In this document: piece after piece, positions 19,455-26,949 of the stretch
How the letters are laid out: every line of letters begins with the position of its first letter
Position numbering within the stretch: the first letter of the stretch is position 1
Translations under genes and position numbers: made by a program
Assembly: GCA_902623685.1 (NCBI GenBank)
Contig: CACNUQ010000002.1
Span: 1 to 64,000 of the forward strand
Length of the DNA stretch: 64,000 bases
Origin: an uncultured SAR86 cluster bacterium
GTDB taxonomy: Bacteria; Pseudomonadota; Gammaproteobacteria; Magnimaribacterales; D2472
Direction of reading: 5' to 3'
The notes under the pieces: model-generated
What the model was told of the DNA's origin: nothing
What the model saw: only the letters and a program-made list of their open reading frames with translations
Database searches by the model: none

Positions 19455-20469
19455 ACCAGCACTGATTATTTTGATCTAACGATTTTTTAATCATCCCCCG
19501 ATAATACAAACAGTTTAAATGCGCCAGTGATTCGCCCGTTGCCATAATTAGATTACTGTCATCAATTTCTCTGTTAAAAAGGACATCAAAAACATCAACA
19601 GCTCTTTTAGGTGTTTTTAAAATATCATGGAGTTTATCTAAGGATGTTTCATGATGTTCTATAAGAGCCTTAAGTCTTTTATCAGCTCCGATAAATGGTC
19701 TTCCATGACCGGGTAAAACTAACACATTCTTAGGTAAAATTTTTAATAGTTTATTACAGGATTCAATCCAATCTTCCACTGGATTAGCCTCTGGCTCTGT
19801 TGGAAAAATACCAACATGGGAACTTATAGTCGGAAGCAGTTGATCTCCACTTATAAACACATTTAATTCTTCAGAAAAGAAAGCTAAATGCTCCATGGTG
19901 TGACCTTGCCCATCAATAACTAACCAATTTTTTCCGTTTATTTCAATACAGTCGCCATCTTTTAATCGGTTATAGGATCTGGGCAATGGGTGAACAATGG
20001 ACCCAAAAAAACCAAATCTTTTTGTAAAAGAATGGATCTGATCTTTTGTCATGCCTGCTTGAGTATAAAAGTTAATGGCATCATTTGGGACATCATCCCC
20101 AGTATCTGCAGACAACATCCTGCATTGCAAATAATCGGTTCTACTCATGCTAAAATTTGAGCCATATTTTTTTACAAACCAACCAGCCAAGCCAACATGA
20201 TCTGGATGCATGTGTGTTGCAATGATGTGTTTAAAAAAAAGATTTTCTTTCTTAATTAAATTTTTCCAAAGATTTTTGGTATCTTTTAAATTCATGCCTG
20301 TATCAATTAGAGTTAAGCTATCTTTATCACCCACGGTCCACAAATTTACATGATTCAACGACATGGGTAATGGCATTCTTATCCAATGAATTTGTTCATT
20401 TATTTGATGTAAAACACCATATTTAGGCACTTCATCAATAGGAAATTCTAATCTTTTTTCTGCATTCAT
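19441..20469 (-). CDS. MBL-fold metallo-hydrolase
   Basis: A 342-residue metallo-beta-lactamase-fold protein. The metal-binding motif THMHPDHVG (H86, H88, D90, H91) is complete. Further ligands lie in GQGHTMEHLAFF and ISGDQLLP (His and Asp), and LPGHGRPF provides the last His. A C-terminal helical extension of about 80 residues follows, as in glyoxalase-II-like or YflN-type hydrolases. It probably hydrolyses a thioester or lactone; given the nearby CoA-thioester genes a thioesterase role is possible but inferred. It heads a three-gene unit with the UMF1 transporter. Confidence 0.85.
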   Translation of the reverse strand: MNAEKRLEFPIDEVPKYGVLHQINEQIHWIRMPLPMSLNHVNLWTVGDKDSLTLIDTGMNLKDTKNLWKNLIKKENLFFKHIIATHMHPDHVGLAGWFVKKYGSNFSMSRTDYLQCRMLSADTGDDVPNDAINFYTQAGMTKDQIHSFTKRFGFFGSIVHPLPRSYNRLKDGDCIEINGKNWLVIDGQGHTMEHLAFFSEELNVFISGDQLLPTISSHVGIFPTEPEANPVEDWIESCNKLLKILPKNVLVLPGHGRPFIGADKRLKALIEHHETSLDKLHDILKTPKRAVDVFDVLFNREIDDSNLIMATGESLAHLNCLYYRGMIKKSLDQNNQCWYEQS

Positions 20470-20508
20470 AATTTGATTAAAGAATTATTTGATGGTTATA
20501 CTTGATAA

Positions 20509-20613
20509 ATGGATGAAGATACACAAACAATAAGAAATTTGGGGCTATTTGTTATCGGCATAGGCGGATTCGTTTTTTTGTTAGGTATTGTAGCCTATTT
20601 ATTTAACTTTTAA
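20509..20613 (+). CDS. Possible 34-residue single-helix membrane protein
   Basis: A short open frame, MDEDTQTIRNLGLFVIGIGG followed by FVFLLGIVAYLFNF. An acidic N-terminus leads into one clear membrane helix of about 22 residues. It fills the only gap in this stretch (20470-20598) and overlaps the 3' end of the convergent SnoaL-like gene by 15 bp. There is no good ribosome site upstream, so expression is uncertain. I recognise no family. Confidence 0.35.
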   Translation: MDEDTQTIRNLGLFVIGIGGFVFLLGIVAYLFNF

Positions 20614-21213
20614 TTTACCGGGTTTTGTGCCGCGCCTAAGGGCTTTTAAAAACTGATTTGCTTCAACCGGCTCTGAGACATCATTGTCTCGAATATAATC
20701 ACTGCTCCAAAACTCTTTCCAAGAAGGAAATAAATCATGAAAGAATCCTTCATAGTTGTCTTCGTCTGGCCAGCGCATTTTTTTATTGCCTAGAGGTGGT
20801 TTGTTTAGATCAGTTGCATACCAGTACATAGGAAGTCTTTTCTTAAAAAGCCATGTTCCATTAACTCTTTGATATGAATCCCAATAAAGCATTTGCATAA
20901 TAACCCACTCATTTTTAGTTTCATGTTCATTTTTTGAATAGACCAAACCAATTGCTGAATCAGGTGTCTCAAAATCAATGATGTGATTCCCTATATGATG
21001 AGAAGTTCCCGTAAATTTATCTCTAAAGGTTGCATCAGCCCATTTTTTTAGAGCTTGACGACCACTCTTCTCTTTACCCACTCGAACATCTGAAACAAAA
21101 AGATTTACATGCATATCAATATCTCGCATGTCTAGAGTTACAGAATACTTTGCTGCTAATTGCCTAATTTCATCAAGCGATTCAAGTCGATCTATTCTTT
21201 CTTCAATTGACAT
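20599..21213 (-). CDS. SnoaL-like (NTF2-fold) protein
   Basis: A 204-residue protein with the SnoaL_4/NTF2-like opening IEERIDRLESLDEIRQLAAKYSVTLDMRD, followed by FVSDVRVG, SHHIGNHIIDF and WLFKKRLPMYWYATD. The fold is a cone that binds hydrophobic ligands; members act as isomerases, hydratases, cyclases or dioxygenase small subunits. The terminal 50 residues (PPLGNKKMRWPDEDNYEG...) extend past the usual domain. It starts 3 bp after the HIT gene in the long minus-strand operon of CoA-thioester enzymes, so a role on a sterol-like or aromatic intermediate is plausible. No specific reaction can be assigned. Confidence 0.75.
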   Translation of the reverse strand: MSIEERIDRLESLDEIRQLAAKYSVTLDMRDIDMHVNLFVSDVRVGKEKSGRQALKKWADATFRDKFTGTSHHIGNHIIDFETPDSAIGLVYSKNEHETKNEWVIMQMLYWDSYQRVNGTWLFKKRLPMYWYATDLNKPPLGNKKMRWPDEDNYEGFFHDLFPSWKEFWSSDYIRDNDVSEPVEANQFLKALRRGTKPGKLKVK

Positions 21214-21216
21214 TCA

Positions 21217-21555
21217 CTACCCAGGTGGCCATTGAAGTGGTCTGCCGCTTAATAAATGCAAATGAAGGTGAAAAACACTTTGGCCTGCTTTGGCTCCATT
21301 ATTTGTAACCAATCTAAAAGTTTCATCCAAACCAAGTTCTCGAGATATCTCTCCAGCAACCCACATCAAATGTCCAAGCAACTCTTTATCTTCTTCTGAG
21401 GCATCGGATAGCTTAGGAATAGGTTTTTTTGGAATAATTAATAAATGAGTAGGTGCTTGCGGATTAATATCTTTAAACACAAGAGTTAAATCATCCTCAA
21501 AAATAATATCGGCAGGAATTTCTTTATTAATAATTTTTGTGAACAGTGTTTCCAT
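21217..21555 (-). CDS. HIT-family nucleotide hydrolase (HinT-like)
   Basis: A 112-residue protein of standard HinT length. It has TLFTKIINKEIPADIIFEDD at the start and the histidine triad FHLHLHLLSGR near the end with a WPPG C-terminus. HinT hydrolyses purine nucleoside phosphoramidates and acyl-AMP by-products. It is embedded in the operon containing an acyl-CoA ligase, which forms acyl-AMP, so a clean-up role is possible but is not shown by sequence. It has 3-4 bp gaps to both neighbours. Confidence 0.92.
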   Translation of the reverse strand: METLFTKIINKEIPADIIFEDDLTLVFKDINPQAPTHLLIIPKKPIPKLSDASEEDKELLGHLMWVAGEISRELGLDETFRLVTNNGAKAGQSVFHLHLHLLSGRPLQWPPG

Positions 21556-21559
21556 AAAT

Positions 21560-21748
21560 TTATATCAAAAACCTAAATAGCCGGAAGCCAACATAGAATA
21601 CGCCAGCAGAAATTCCTAAAGCTAAAACTATAACCAGCAAATCTCTTAAGGATTTTAAGAATTTACCCTCTGGTGAATTCTTTAATAATTGCTGAACCAA
21701 AAAAAGAAGAGCAACAATTGATAAGAATAATATTACTAAAGTCATCAT
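21560..21748 (-). CDS. Small two-helix membrane protein
   Basis: A 62-residue protein with two hydrophobic stretches (MMTLVILFLSIVALLFLVQQ and LLVIVLALGISAGVFYVGF) separated by a basic loop KNSPEGKFLKSLRD. It has gaps of 2 bp to dedA upstream and 4 bp to the HIT gene downstream, so it is an operon member. I do not recognise a family. It is unrelated by eye to the 62-residue protein at 18029-18217. Confidence 0.65.
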   Translation of the reverse strand: MMTLVILFLSIVALLFLVQQLLKNSPEGKFLKSLRDLLVIVLALGISAGVFYVGFRLFRFLI

Positions 21749-21750
21749 AA

Positions 21751-22257
21751 TTATTTAAATATAGAACCTACTGAAACTACAAGCAAGGCTAAAGCAATCG
21801 CCCATAAAGTACAAGCAATTAAATCAGCAACATAAAATCTTTTTAATTTTAGATCAGTCACTCCGAGCATAAAAGGTACCAAGGGTCTTATTGCAGGAAT
21901 AAATCTTCCAACTAAAACTGTATAGGGCCCAAAGCGATCTAAAAATTTTTGTGTTCTATGAAGAGCCTTTTGTCTTTTTTGAATAAAGTTTGAATTCAAC
22001 AAAGTAGGTCCAAGGGATTTGCCAACTAAAAATCCTCCGACATCACCAACATGTGAGCCTAAAAGTGCAATTCCGCATATCCATGGCAAGGTTAATAATT
22101 CAATGTTATACAAATAGATACATAAAGAAAAAAGAATAGCGCTCGGCATAAAGCTACCTGTGATAATCATTGATTCCATAAAACCGAATAAGAAAACAAG
22201 CATCCAACCATATTCTGGATTAGATTCTAAAAATATTTGAATTCTTTCAAATGACAT
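21751..22257 (-). CDS. DedA-family membrane protein
   Basis: A 168-residue DedA/SNARE-associated (VTT domain) protein. ESMIITGSFMPSAILFSL, GDVGGFLVGKSLG and the conserved FLDRFGPYTVLVGRFIPAIRPLVPFMLG are family signatures, with the functionally important Arg in GRFIPAIRP. DedA proteins of this kind are thought to act as lipid carriers or scramblases for undecaprenyl-phosphate or phospholipids and to be proton-dependent. It has four hydrophobic segments. It starts 12 bp after the crotonase gene. The acidic residue of the N-terminal motif (FGFMES) is present. Confidence 0.88.
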   Translation of the reverse strand: MSFERIQIFLESNPEYGWMLVFLFGFMESMIITGSFMPSAILFSLCIYLYNIELLTLPWICGIALLGSHVGDVGGFLVGKSLGPTLLNSNFIQKRQKALHRTQKFLDRFGPYTVLVGRFIPAIRPLVPFMLGVTDLKLKRFYVADLIACTLWAIALALLVVSVGSIFK

Positions 22258-22269
22258 AAGTTATTAATT

Positions 22270-23004
22270 TTATTTATTAAAAAACTTTTCTACTGCTTTT
22301 AAGTTATCCTCAGAACCAAATAATTTTTTCATTGCTTTAGTTTCCATTGAACGAGCTTTAGCAAGATCCTCAGACATAAATGATTTTAAGATTGCTTTAG
22401 TTTCAATAATTGAACTGAGTGATTGTTCCTTTAAATCCCGTGCATAGCTATTAGCTTGATCAAGAAAATCATCGCCAATATATTTAGCTAGACCTAATTC
22501 ATAATATTTAGTTCCATCAATGATTTTGGATTGGAACAAGAGTTGAGCCGCTTGTTGATATCCCAGTGCCTGAAATAATAAATAAGAGCTACCAACCTCA
22601 GGAGCTAGGCCTAATTCAGTAAATGGATATTTTATTTTTGTATTAGGAGAAATAAAAACAGCATCAAAATGCAATAAAATGGTTGCACCTCCGCCTACTG
22701 CAGCTCCCTCAACAGCTCCTATTAATGGTTTTTTAAAATTTATTAATGCATCGATACAAGTTTCAAATGGCTCTTCATATTCGTCACCCCCATCTCCCAT
22801 CATGCTACTTAGATCAACGCCCGAGGAAAAAGTATTGGACGAACCAGTTACAATCACAGAATAGATGTCAGGATCGTCGCTTGCTAGATTTAACTCGTCC
22901 CTAAACATTGCCCACAATTCGGCGTCAAATGCATTCTTTTTTTCAGGGCGATTAAAAATTAAGGTACGAATACCTTCTTCGGTCTCTATTAAAAGTTTAC
23001 TCAC
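22270..23004 (-). CDS. Enoyl-CoA hydratase/isomerase (crotonase), second copy
   Basis: A 244-residue crotonase-fold protein. RTLIFNRPEKKNAFDAELW opens the fold, NTFSSGVDLSSMMG forms the first oxyanion-hole segment and AVEGAAVGGGATILLHFDAVF the second. At the site where hydratases carry catalytic Glu there is a Pro-Phe-Thr-Glu-Leu-Gly stretch (KYPFTELGLAPEVGSS), so a Glu is present. It would hydrate or isomerise an enoyl-CoA. Its ATG overlaps the stop of the first crotonase gene, so the pair is translationally coupled. Confidence 0.87.
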   Translation of the reverse strand: MSKLLIETEEGIRTLIFNRPEKKNAFDAELWAMFRDELNLASDDPDIYSVIVTGSSNTFSSGVDLSSMMGDGGDEYEEPFETCIDALINFKKPLIGAVEGAAVGGGATILLHFDAVFISPNTKIKYPFTELGLAPEVGSSYLLFQALGYQQAAQLLFQSKIIDGTKYYELGLAKYIGDDFLDQANSYARDLKEQSLSSIIETKAILKSFMSEDLAKARSMETKAMKKLFGSEDNLKAVEKFFNK

Positions 23005-23798
23005 TTACCTTTGAAATTTGGTTTTCTTTTTTCTGCAAAAGCAGTCAGACCTTCCATCATATCTTCCGTCGAAAAAACTGGCTGCCCTATTTCTAATTCT
23101 TTTTCCAATGCTTCTGATTCTAGATAGCTCTCATCGATTTCTCTTAAAGATTTAACAATTGCCTGAATCGATAAAGGTGCATTTGCACTGACAGTTTCTG
23201 CAATTTCCATAGCTTTCTCGAGAGCAGTTCCATCATCTACGATATGACCAATAAGCCCAAATCTTAATGCTTCCTCAGAAGATATTCTCCTCCCAGTTAA
23301 CAATGCTTCTGCTGCCAGAGTGTAAGGTATTTGCCTTCTAAGTCGAACGGTCGAACCACCTAACGGAAATAAACCCCTTAAGGGCTCAGTTAAACCAAAT
23401 ACAGAACTTTTTCCAGCAACTCTAATATCCGTACCCTGTAAAATTTCTGTGCCTCCTGCAAGTGCAAACCCCTCGACTGCTGCAATGATTGGTTTATTAG
23501 GTCTGTTGTGCCTTAATAAAGATTGCCAATGTAAATCAGGAATTTCTTTTAATTTTTCCATCATCTCAGAATCTTCATTTCCATCCTTCATAGCACTTAG
23601 GTCAGCTCCAGAACAAAAAGTACCACCCGCACCAGTAAGAACAGCGCATCTTAAATTAGAATCTTCGTCGAGTTTTCTCCAAGCTTCATATACAGTTAGT
23701 AACATGCCTGGACTTAGCGCATTTCTTTTTTCAGGACGATTAAGTGTAATGACCATGATGTGGCCTTTTTCTTCTACAATCGCATGCTCTGTATTCAT
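23001..23798 (-). CDS. Enoyl-CoA hydratase (crotonase), first copy
   Basis: A 265-residue crotonase. It has ITLNRPEKRNALSPGML, GTFCSGADLSAMKDGNEDSE and AVEGFALAGGTEILQGTDIRVAG for CoA binding and the oxyanion hole. The catalytic-Glu position reads FGLTEPLRGLFPLGGSTVRL. This pattern is close to the EchA19-like enoyl-CoA hydratases of actinobacterial sterol catabolism. That comparison is from memory and should be tested. It begins 13 bp after the thiolase-like gene and overlaps the second crotonase. Confidence 0.87.
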   Translation of the reverse strand: MNTEHAIVEEKGHIMVITLNRPEKRNALSPGMLLTVYEAWRKLDEDSNLRCAVLTGAGGTFCSGADLSAMKDGNEDSEMMEKLKEIPDLHWQSLLRHNRPNKPIIAAVEGFALAGGTEILQGTDIRVAGKSSVFGLTEPLRGLFPLGGSTVRLRRQIPYTLAAEALLTGRRISSEEALRFGLIGHIVDDGTALEKAMEIAETVSANAPLSIQAIVKSLREIDESYLESEALEKELEIGQPVFSTEDMMEGLTAFAEKRKPNFKGK

Positions 23799-23811
23799 AA
23801 ATATCTCCTAA

Positions 23812-24960
23812 CTAATCAAGTGATGATGAAACTATCCACATCGCAAAAAATTGTGCAGCTCCACCATAAGCATGTCCCATTGCAACTTTCGCATCCTCAA
23901 CTTGATGGTCATTTGCCTTACCCATAACTTGTAAGGCTGCTTCACCAAAACGAATCATGCCCGATGCTCCAATTGGATTGGACGACATAACTCCACCAGA
24001 CATATTAAAAGGTATTTCTCCATCTATAGCTGTTGCATCTTTATCGGTCAGTTTCCATCCATCTCCTAGATCACAAAATCCTAAATTTTCCAGCCACATT
24101 GGTTCATACCAAGAAAATGGAACATAAATTTCTGCACAATCAATTTCCTTGTATGGATTCGTTATGCCTGCCTGATCATAGATATCTTTTGCACAATCAA
24201 TTCCAGCCTGAGGATTGACCTCATCTCTGCCTGCGGACAAAGTACCCTCAGATCTAACAGCCATTCCTTTTATCCAAGCAACATCCCTTGAACCGACAAG
24301 ATCTTTAGATGTAATTACCATGGCACAGGCTCCATCGGACGATGGGCAACTCTCAAGATATCTCAGTGGCTCCCAAAGCATAGGGGTATCACTTACCATT
24401 TTTTCATCTATCCCTGGAATATGAAGATGAGCTAGTGGATTCTTGAGTGCATTCAAACGATCTTTAACTGCAACTTTCCAACCAATGTGTTCTGGAGCAT
24501 CGTATCTGCGGATGTACTCTCTTATAAATGGAGCAAAATATCCCCCAGCGCCTGCATTGATATGAGGAGAATATGGGTAACGTGGTGACAGTGCCCATGT
24601 TGCATTTGATTCAGATTGTTTTTCAAATGTTACTGTTAAAACCGTTTTAAATTGTCCTGAACAAACATGAGTTGCGGCTATAACACCCGTGCTCCCTCCA
24701 ACACTTCCAGCAGTATGGACTCGAAGGACGGGCTTACCAACGGCTCCAATAGCATCAGCTAAATATAACTCAGGCATAACCACACCCTCAAACATGTCTG
24801 GTGCTTTACCTAATATGACAGCATCTATAGCATCCCATTCAACATTAGCAGCTAACATGGCATTATCTATTGCCTCTCGGACTAATCCACCCATGGATAC
24901 ATCCCTTCTTTTGGCATCATATTTAGTTTGTCCAACTCCAATTACGCCCGCCTGAATCAT
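23812..24960 (-). CDS. Thiolase-like lipid-transfer protein without active-site Cys (Ltp3-like)
   Basis: A 382-residue thiolase-fold protein. The start is taken at 24960 (MIQAGVIGVGQTKYDAKRRD) because GGAG lies 8 bp upstream and the start overlaps the preceding stop as ATGA; an ATG at 25002 would add an unlikely tail. The nucleophile-elbow segment reads HTAGSVGGSTG, so the usual catalytic Cys is absent. The C-terminal GASGMIRFGEAALQ and GHAYGGAAQFF keep the conserved His. Thiolase-fold proteins lacking this Cys and paired with DUF35 proteins include the steroid aldolase Ltp2. By analogy this could be a retro-aldolase or ketoacyl-CoA enzyme on a complex CoA ester. Confidence 0.8.
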   Translation of the reverse strand: MIQAGVIGVGQTKYDAKRRDVSMGGLVREAIDNAMLAANVEWDAIDAVILGKAPDMFEGVVMPELYLADAIGAVGKPVLRVHTAGSVGGSTGVIAATHVCSGQFKTVLTVTFEKQSESNATWALSPRYPYSPHINAGAGGYFAPFIREYIRRYDAPEHIGWKVAVKDRLNALKNPLAHLHIPGIDEKMVSDTPMLWEPLRYLESCPSSDGACAMVITSKDLVGSRDVAWIKGMAVRSEGTLSAGRDEVNPQAGIDCAKDIYDQAGITNPYKEIDCAEIYVPFSWYEPMWLENLGFCDLGDGWKLTDKDATAIDGEIPFNMSGGVMSSNPIGASGMIRFGEAALQVMGKANDHQVEDAKVAMGHAYGGAAQFFAMWIVSSSLD

Positions 24961-26012
24961 GATTTTTTCTCCAAATGAACAAGCATGTTGTGTTGTAAAC
25001 ATGGGCCAGAGGATGCATGCGCCAAGCCATTTATAAGATCATTGGATTTTAATGACTCGTAAGTTTTACCAATTGCATCCAAACCTGCACACATCATGAC
25101 ATTACCAACCAATGGTCCGCCAGAAAGATTTGTTGGAACATCACTAAGTTTTAAAACGGATTGTAAATAAGGCACCTCATGACTAAATTGAGTATGTAAC
25201 TCAGCAACATCAAATTTTGTTTTTTCAAGTTTTAAATGCTCAATTGAAGCAAGTATTCCAGAGGGTTTTGAGAGATCGCGTGAGCCTATATTCGATGATT
25301 CAATTCTGTGATCGATGCCTTCAATAAAAATGGGTTGATCGGTAAAATCATATGCTTTTTCTTCTGAGGCAATGATCATGGCAGAAGATCCGTCAGATAT
25401 TGGAGGACAATCAAATTCATTGAGTGGAGAAGAAATTTTCTCACTTGCTAAATATGCTTCTTTATCCACCAATTCAGTAACAAGTGCATTTTTATTATTC
25501 TTAGAATTAGTTCTTGCCTCAATAACTGCTGTAATCATTTGCTCAGGAGTTATGATATTTTTTTCAAGAAGTACCCTTGCCTGTATTGCAGCCAAACTTA
25601 CTCGATCTGGCCAAAGAGGTGAAATGTAATAAGGATCCATTTGTAATGAAATTATTGAATCAAGTCTACCTGGAGAAGATTTACCAAATCCGTAAATCAA
25701 TGCAGTATCTGCATCTCCCATTTGAATTTTTAGCATTGATTCATACATCGCCCAAGCTGCATCCATTTCTACATGCGACTCTTTAATGGGAGGATTGGTT
25801 TGAATGGCAGATAAACCTTCAACAAATGCAAAAGCAGCTCCTTGCAAATAATCACAGCTACCTGAGCAGGTAAAATCTATGTTGTTTTGACTTATACCTA
25901 ATTCATCAAACAGCTGATGAACAACTGGCATGATAAGTTCCACCTCGTTTAAAGCTCCCGCATTCTCTAAAATGGGGTGTTGAGCATATCCCACGATTGC
26001 TACTTTTTTCAT
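24957..26012 (-). CDS. Thiolase-domain protein (Ltp4-like)
   Basis: A 351-residue thiolase-fold protein. Recognisable segments are DFTCSGSCDYLQGAAFAFVE at the elbow, HVEMDAAWAMYESMLKIQMG and LIYGFGKSSPG. These match, from memory, the actinobacterial thiolase-domain proteins of the Rv3522 (Ltp4) kind. The C-terminal GGPLVGNVMMCAGLDAIG and SSGPCLQHNMLV stand where thiolases have their His and Cys blocks. It overlaps both neighbours by 4 bp (ATGA). It likely forms a heteromer with the thiolase-like protein downstream and with one or both DUF35 proteins. The catalysed step is inferred to be C-C bond cleavage of a CoA thioester. Confidence 0.78.
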   Translation of the reverse strand: MKKVAIVGYAQHPILENAGALNEVELIMPVVHQLFDELGISQNNIDFTCSGSCDYLQGAAFAFVEGLSAIQTNPPIKESHVEMDAAWAMYESMLKIQMGDADTALIYGFGKSSPGRLDSIISLQMDPYYISPLWPDRVSLAAIQARVLLEKNIITPEQMITAVIEARTNSKNNKNALVTELVDKEAYLASEKISSPLNEFDCPPISDGSSAMIIASEEKAYDFTDQPIFIEGIDHRIESSNIGSRDLSKPSGILASIEHLKLEKTKFDVAELHTQFSHEVPYLQSVLKLSDVPTNLSGGPLVGNVMMCAGLDAIGKTYESLKSNDLINGLAHASSGPCLQHNMLVHLEKKS

Positions 26013-26506
26013 GATTCTTGAAACCTCAATGTTGCAACATCAACATCTGGTTCATCTATAGGAGCAAACCATTTGATGTTCTCTAATGAATGAGTCCATT
26101 CATCTTTAGGCTTCCAAACTGCTTGTATCCGCATTCCAATTCTAATTTCTTCAACATCAATTCCTTGAATGAGATGCAAAAAAGAAATGTTAGCTCCATC
26201 GAGCCTGATCATTGCACAAACATATGGCGGCACGATGGGATTACCCGGAATAGGAATATGCACGATGGTAAATGATTCAATGCAGCCTTTATCAGTCAAT
26301 GGAACCTCAATATTTGTTGCCACTCCACATCTTGGACAGCTGCCTCTTGGCGGCACATACACAGCGCTGCATTTTGGGCATGACTGGCCTACAATTTTGC
26401 CCTCTTTAACTTGATTAAGAAATCGGGTGGTGGCTGATCCAGCTGTATAGTGATATTCCAAATTTATTGGAGACTCAGCGTAATCTTTTTTTTCTTCTTC
26501 GCTCAT
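26009..26506 (-). CDS. DUF35 OB-fold protein with zinc ribbon
   Basis: A 165-residue DUF35 protein. An N-terminal helix (TRFLNQVKEGKIVGQS) leads into a rubredoxin-like zinc ribbon with four cysteines, C43, C46, C57 and C60 (CPKCSAVYVPPRGSCPRCG), followed by an OB fold (GCIESFTIVHIP, YVCAMIRLDGANISFLHLIQ). DUF35 proteins bind thiolase-fold enzymes and present CoA substrates, as in archaeal thiolase/HMG-CoA synthase complexes and the Ltp2-ChsH2 aldolase. Overlaps of 4 bp with both neighbours support complex formation with the thiolase-like proteins. Confidence 0.88.
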   Translation of the reverse strand: MSEEEKKDYAESPINLEYHYTAGSATTRFLNQVKEGKIVGQSCPKCSAVYVPPRGSCPRCGVATNIEVPLTDKGCIESFTIVHIPIPGNPIVPPYVCAMIRLDGANISFLHLIQGIDVEEIRIGMRIQAVWKPKDEWTHSLENIKWFAPIDEPDVDVATLRFQES

Positions 26507-26949
26507 TTTTCTAAAGTAAAAAATTTAATATCGGTAATTCGATTCTCCATAGTTGCAGACCAATTTGCTGTGACTCTTGATCCAATTTTTAAGTCCGCCT
26601 CATCACACTCGGTAACCATATGGAGCATAGATGTATCAGCTCCATCCAATTTGATTAAAGCAAATGCAAATGGATTTTTAATTAAGTGATGATGTTTTGG
26701 CTCTTCAATCCAACTAAATGATTCGATCACTCCGCCAGGTCCAACTTCTACTAAGTCACTCAATGATTCATGAGTCTCTGGATCAAATTCAGCAGCCGGA
26801 GCATACACCTTTCCAGTACTGCTTTTTGTGCCTAAGATTTTTTGTTCTGCTAGGGCATTAAAAAATTTTGACATAAGAGGACCACTTGAACGCTTATAAT
26901 TATAGGCAAGCTCGAAGGGAGCTCTTAGAAGATCTTTTTGATCACTCAT
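26503..26949 (-). CDS. DUF35 OB-fold protein, zinc ribbon lost
   Basis: A 148-residue second DUF35 protein. The start at 26949 (MSDQKDLLRAPFELAYNYKR) overlaps the end of the ligase gene by 8 bp; a TTG nine bases upstream is less attractive. The helix GPLMSKFFNALAEQKILGTK and the OB fold (GVIESFSWIEEPKHHHLIKN, FALIKLDGADTSMLHMV) match the neighbouring DUF35 protein, but none of the ribbon cysteines remain (SSTGKVYAPAAEFDPETHE). Two DUF35 proteins beside two thiolase-like proteins suggest a hetero-oligomer with one active and one structural pair. Confidence 0.82.
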   Translation of the reverse strand: MSDQKDLLRAPFELAYNYKRSSGPLMSKFFNALAEQKILGTKSSTGKVYAPAAEFDPETHESLSDLVEVGPGGVIESFSWIEEPKHHHLIKNPFAFALIKLDGADTSMLHMVTECDEADLKIGSRVTANWSATMENRITDIKFFTLEK

